Below are positions 14,536 through 15,800 of a stretch of DNA of 15,800 bases, one piece after another. The stretch's first letter is position 1. Each line of letters begins with the position of its first letter. Location of the stretch: contig UQWT01000053.1 of the NCBI GenBank assembly GCA_900544815.1, forward strand, positions 1 to 15,800, read 5' to 3'. Origin of the DNA: an uncultured Bacteroidales bacterium. Lineage in GTDB: Bacteria > Bacteroidota > Bacteroidia > Bacteroidales > UBA932. The position numbers were made by a program, and so were the translations under genes. The notes under the pieces were generated by a model. The model had not been told where the DNA came from and did no database searches. It worked only from the letters and a program-made list of their open reading frames with translations.

Positions 14536-15561
14536 CTAACCAAATAATTTCTTTAAAAAAACGCTTCCGCGGAGGCGTTTTTTTATTGCCTTTTTTGCTG
14601 GTTCAAGAGATTTATCTTTAGGATATGCCCTTTTCATTTTTGCAAAATCCCTGTGAGCTTTCCATACGCTCTTTACATAACTTCCCTTTCCCTGTAGAAT
14701 ATATACGCAGGCACATAATCCGTCCAAGCATTTACGCCAAAATAAAAGCAAGCCTCTTGTTGAGTGCGGATAGTTTTTGTACAGCATTAAGAGGTTGTTC
14801 CTATAATTGAGGTACAGCTTAAAAGGGGAGGTTTGCGGAAGCGTGCCACCCCCAACATGATATACAACAGCCTGCGGAACAGACCATACCTCATAACCGG
14901 CTATCTGCGTCCTCCAGCAGAAATCTATCTCCTCCATGTGTGCAAAGAACTGCTCGTCCAATCCACCCAATCTGCCATAGATATCAGATCTTACGCACAT
15001 AGCCGCACCGGTTGCCCAGAAGATTTGTCGGGAAGCATTATATTGTCCATTATCTTTCTCTACCTTGTTCATAAGCCTGCCATAGCAGTATGGAAACCCC
15101 CAGACATCCAAAAGGCCTCCTGCAGCTCCTGCGTATTCAAAGTACTCCGGCCTGTATTCTGCTAAAACTTTTGGCTGTACAACACCAACGTTTGGGTGCG
15201 AGTCCATAAACTCAACCATAGGCTCTAACCATCCCTTCTCAATCCTTATGTCTGAATTAAGTAGCATGAAATATTCGCAGTCCGTCTCTTTAAAAGCTCT
15301 GTTATACCCCCCTGTAAAACCGTAGTTCTTATCAAAAAGGATAAGCCTAACCTGCTCTGCCGTATAGTTTTGCCTTATCCACTCAACAGAATTATCTGTA
15401 GAGCCGTTGTCTGCTACAACTATCTCTGCATATTGCGGAGTATTTTCTACCAATGCAGGCAGGTATTTTTTTAAGAACCCCTCTCCGTTCCAGTTGAGGA
15501 TAACCACAGAGATCTTGCGCCTATTGTAGGTTTTAGCTGTTTGCAGGTTGGTGACTTCCAT
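14536..15561 (-). CDS. Glycosyltransferase family 2
   Basis: This 341-residue GT-A-fold enzyme transfers a sugar from a nucleotide-sugar donor, probably at the cytoplasmic membrane face. VVILNWNGE (19-27) is the opening strand of the rhamnosyl/galactofuranosyl-type GT2 subgroup. VVADNGSTDNS (48-58) binds the nucleotide. LNSDIRI (101-107) holds the DxD-like metal site (N102-S-D104). FWATGAAMCVR (181-191) and HMEEIDFCWR (208-217), with the acidic catalytic base, complete the pattern. A hydrophobic segment near 271-290 may touch the membrane. The C-terminal KKRLRGSVFLKKLFG is encoded on the terminator hairpin, so this tail may be a late addition. It is convergent with the efflux operon. The sugar and acceptor are unknown. 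Confidence 0.93.
   Translation of the reverse strand: MEVTNLQTAKTYNRRKISVVILNWNGEGFLKKYLPALVENTPQYAEIVVADNGSTDNSVEWIRQNYTAEQVRLILFDKNYGFTGGYNRAFKETDCEYFMLLNSDIRIEKGWLEPMVEFMDSHPNVGVVQPKVLAEYRPEYFEYAGAAGGLLDVWGFPYCYGRLMNKVEKDNGQYNASRQIFWATGAAMCVRSDIYGRLGGLDEQFFAHMEEIDFCWRTQIAGYEVWSVPQAVVYHVGGGTLPQTSPFKLYLNYRNNLLMLYKNYPHSTRGLLLFWRKCLDGLCACVYILQGKGSYVKSVWKAHRDFAKMKRAYPKDKSLEPAKKAIKKRLRGSVFLKKLFG
14555..14584. terminator. Bidirectional terminator inside the glycosyltransferase 3' end
   Basis: Seven A residues, CGCTTCC, a GC centre, GGAGGCG and seven T residues form a stem of up to 14 bp with one G-T pair. Read rightward it ends the efflux operon with a clear U tract. Read leftward it also ends in seven U residues, but it lies entirely within glycosyltransferase codons, 16 bases upstream of that gene's stop codon. 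Confidence 0.85.
15024..15035 (+). repeat. TTTGTCGGGAAG word, copy 3
   Basis: The same 12-mer, antisense within the glycosyltransferase gene (codons for ASRQI on the minus strand), so the encoded peptide is unrelated to that at copy 1. Confidence 0.5.
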
Positions 15562-15582
15562 ATTCAGTATTTTTTATTACGG

Positions 15583-15590
15583 CAAAAGTA
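15583..15590 (-). promoter_or_regulatory. -7 box for the glycosyltransferase
   Basis: The minus strand reads TACTTTTG, matching TAnnTTTG, 21 bases upstream of the glycosyltransferase ATG. That would leave a leader of roughly 15 bases. No TTTG is seen at the correct -33 distance, so support is partial. Confidence 0.4.
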
Positions 15591-15615
15591 GCCAAATTCA
15601 TTTACTATCCTTTCA

Positions 15616-15627
15616 CTTCCCGACAAA
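15616..15627 (-). repeat. TTTGTCGGGAAG word, copy 4 (inverted)
   Basis: The complement of the 12-mer lies in the intergenic region between the glycosyltransferase and the right-edge gene, just upstream of the possible promoter at 15637. Confidence 0.5.
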
Positions 15628-15636
15628 AATATTTTA

Positions 15637-15667
15637 TTCGCTTTAGCGCATTTTTTTATTATCTTCG
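15637..15667 (+). promoter_or_regulatory. Possible promoter for the right-edge gene
   Basis: TTCG (15637-15640) and TATCTTCG (15660-15667) sit exactly 19 bases apart, each one base off the TTTG / TAnnTTTG consensus. The predicted start near 15673 would give a leader of about 50 bases before the ATG at 15726. Confidence 0.45.
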
Positions 15668-15725
15668 TAGCAAAGGTATTGACAAACGTGTGATTAAAAT
15701 TTAAACCTTAAACAGTTAGCTTAAC

Positions 15726-15800
15726 ATGAAAAGAGATCTATTCTTGCTACGCAGCATAGCAGTCTGTAAGCTCATCAGAGATAACAGCCATTTATCATCA
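15726..15800 (+). CDS. Unidentified gene, 5' end only
   Basis: The frame starts ATG at 15726 and stays open for 25 codons to the window end, beginning MKRDLFLLRSIAVCKLIRDN. The basic start with a hydrophobic Leu/Ile stretch does not look like a classical signal peptide. I do not recognise a family. The promoter-like pair upstream and the T/A-rich leader support a real start; the short length does not allow more. Confidence 0.4.
   Translation, partial: MKRDLFLLRSIAVCKLIRDNSHLSS

Noticed and set aside
14508..14540. Inverted GTTAG/CTAAC pair between the PG0541-like and glycosyltransferase genes
   Set aside because: The arms are only five bases with a long loop and no T tract. The strong hairpin at 14555-14584 is the credible terminator.
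14833..15165. 110-codon plus-strand ORF
   Set aside because: It is antisense to the glycosyltransferase core motifs, which explain the sequence constraint.

Overview
The window looks like chromosomal DNA of a Bacteroidota bacterium, most likely order Bacteroidales. The DNA is moderately AT-rich and the genes use many ATA, AGA and AGG codons. Shine-Dalgarno sequences are mostly absent. Promoters match the phylum-specific form (-33 TTTG, -7 TAnnTTTG). The gene content also fits: a patatin-barrel protein, a Wzx-like flippase next to dut and murF, and an RND efflux operon ending in a PG0541-like gene. There is no sign of phage, an insertion sequence, CRISPR, rRNA or tRNA.

Layout: (1) Positions 1-306 are non-coding and hold a minus-strand terminator and a hexamer repeat array. 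(2) Positions 307-1567 (minus) are a two-gene unit: a cyclophilin-type prolyl isomerase lipoprotein, then a nitroreductase-family protein. (3) Positions 1672-7476 (plus), divergent from it, are a tight cell-envelope operon: patatin with an outer-membrane barrel, a polysaccharide flippase, dut and murF. (4) Positions 7477-7844 are a composite intergenic region with an AT-rich period-7 repeat, a perfect hairpin, a hexamer array, a clear promoter and a candidate TetR operator. (5) Positions 7845-14498 (plus) are a complete tripartite efflux operon: TetR regulator, TolC-like outer-membrane factor, lipoprotein adaptor, RND pump and a small PII-like protein. (6) Positions 14536-15561 (minus) are a convergent family 2 glycosyltransferase whose last codons lie on the shared terminator. 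(7) From about 15637 a promoter-like segment leads into a gene cut off by the window end.

The efflux operon works as a unit. The regulator probably represses its own promoter by binding the inverted repeat just downstream of the -7 box. TolC-like protein, adaptor and pump would form the envelope-spanning machine. The order TolC, adaptor, pump, PG0541-like matches, from memory, the xepCAB region of Porphyromonas gingivalis. The patatin operon links an outer-membrane lipase-like protein, glycan export, nucleotide clean-up and the last cytoplasmic step of peptidoglycan precursor assembly.

The genes themselves are ordinary. The less explained signals are non-coding: a family of period-6 GCYAAM arrays found only between genes, with inverted copies inside the efflux operon; a 12-mer (TTTGTCGGGAAG) present four times in unrelated contexts; and a terminator hairpin embedded in glycosyltransferase codons. 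I see no obviously new multi-gene system.
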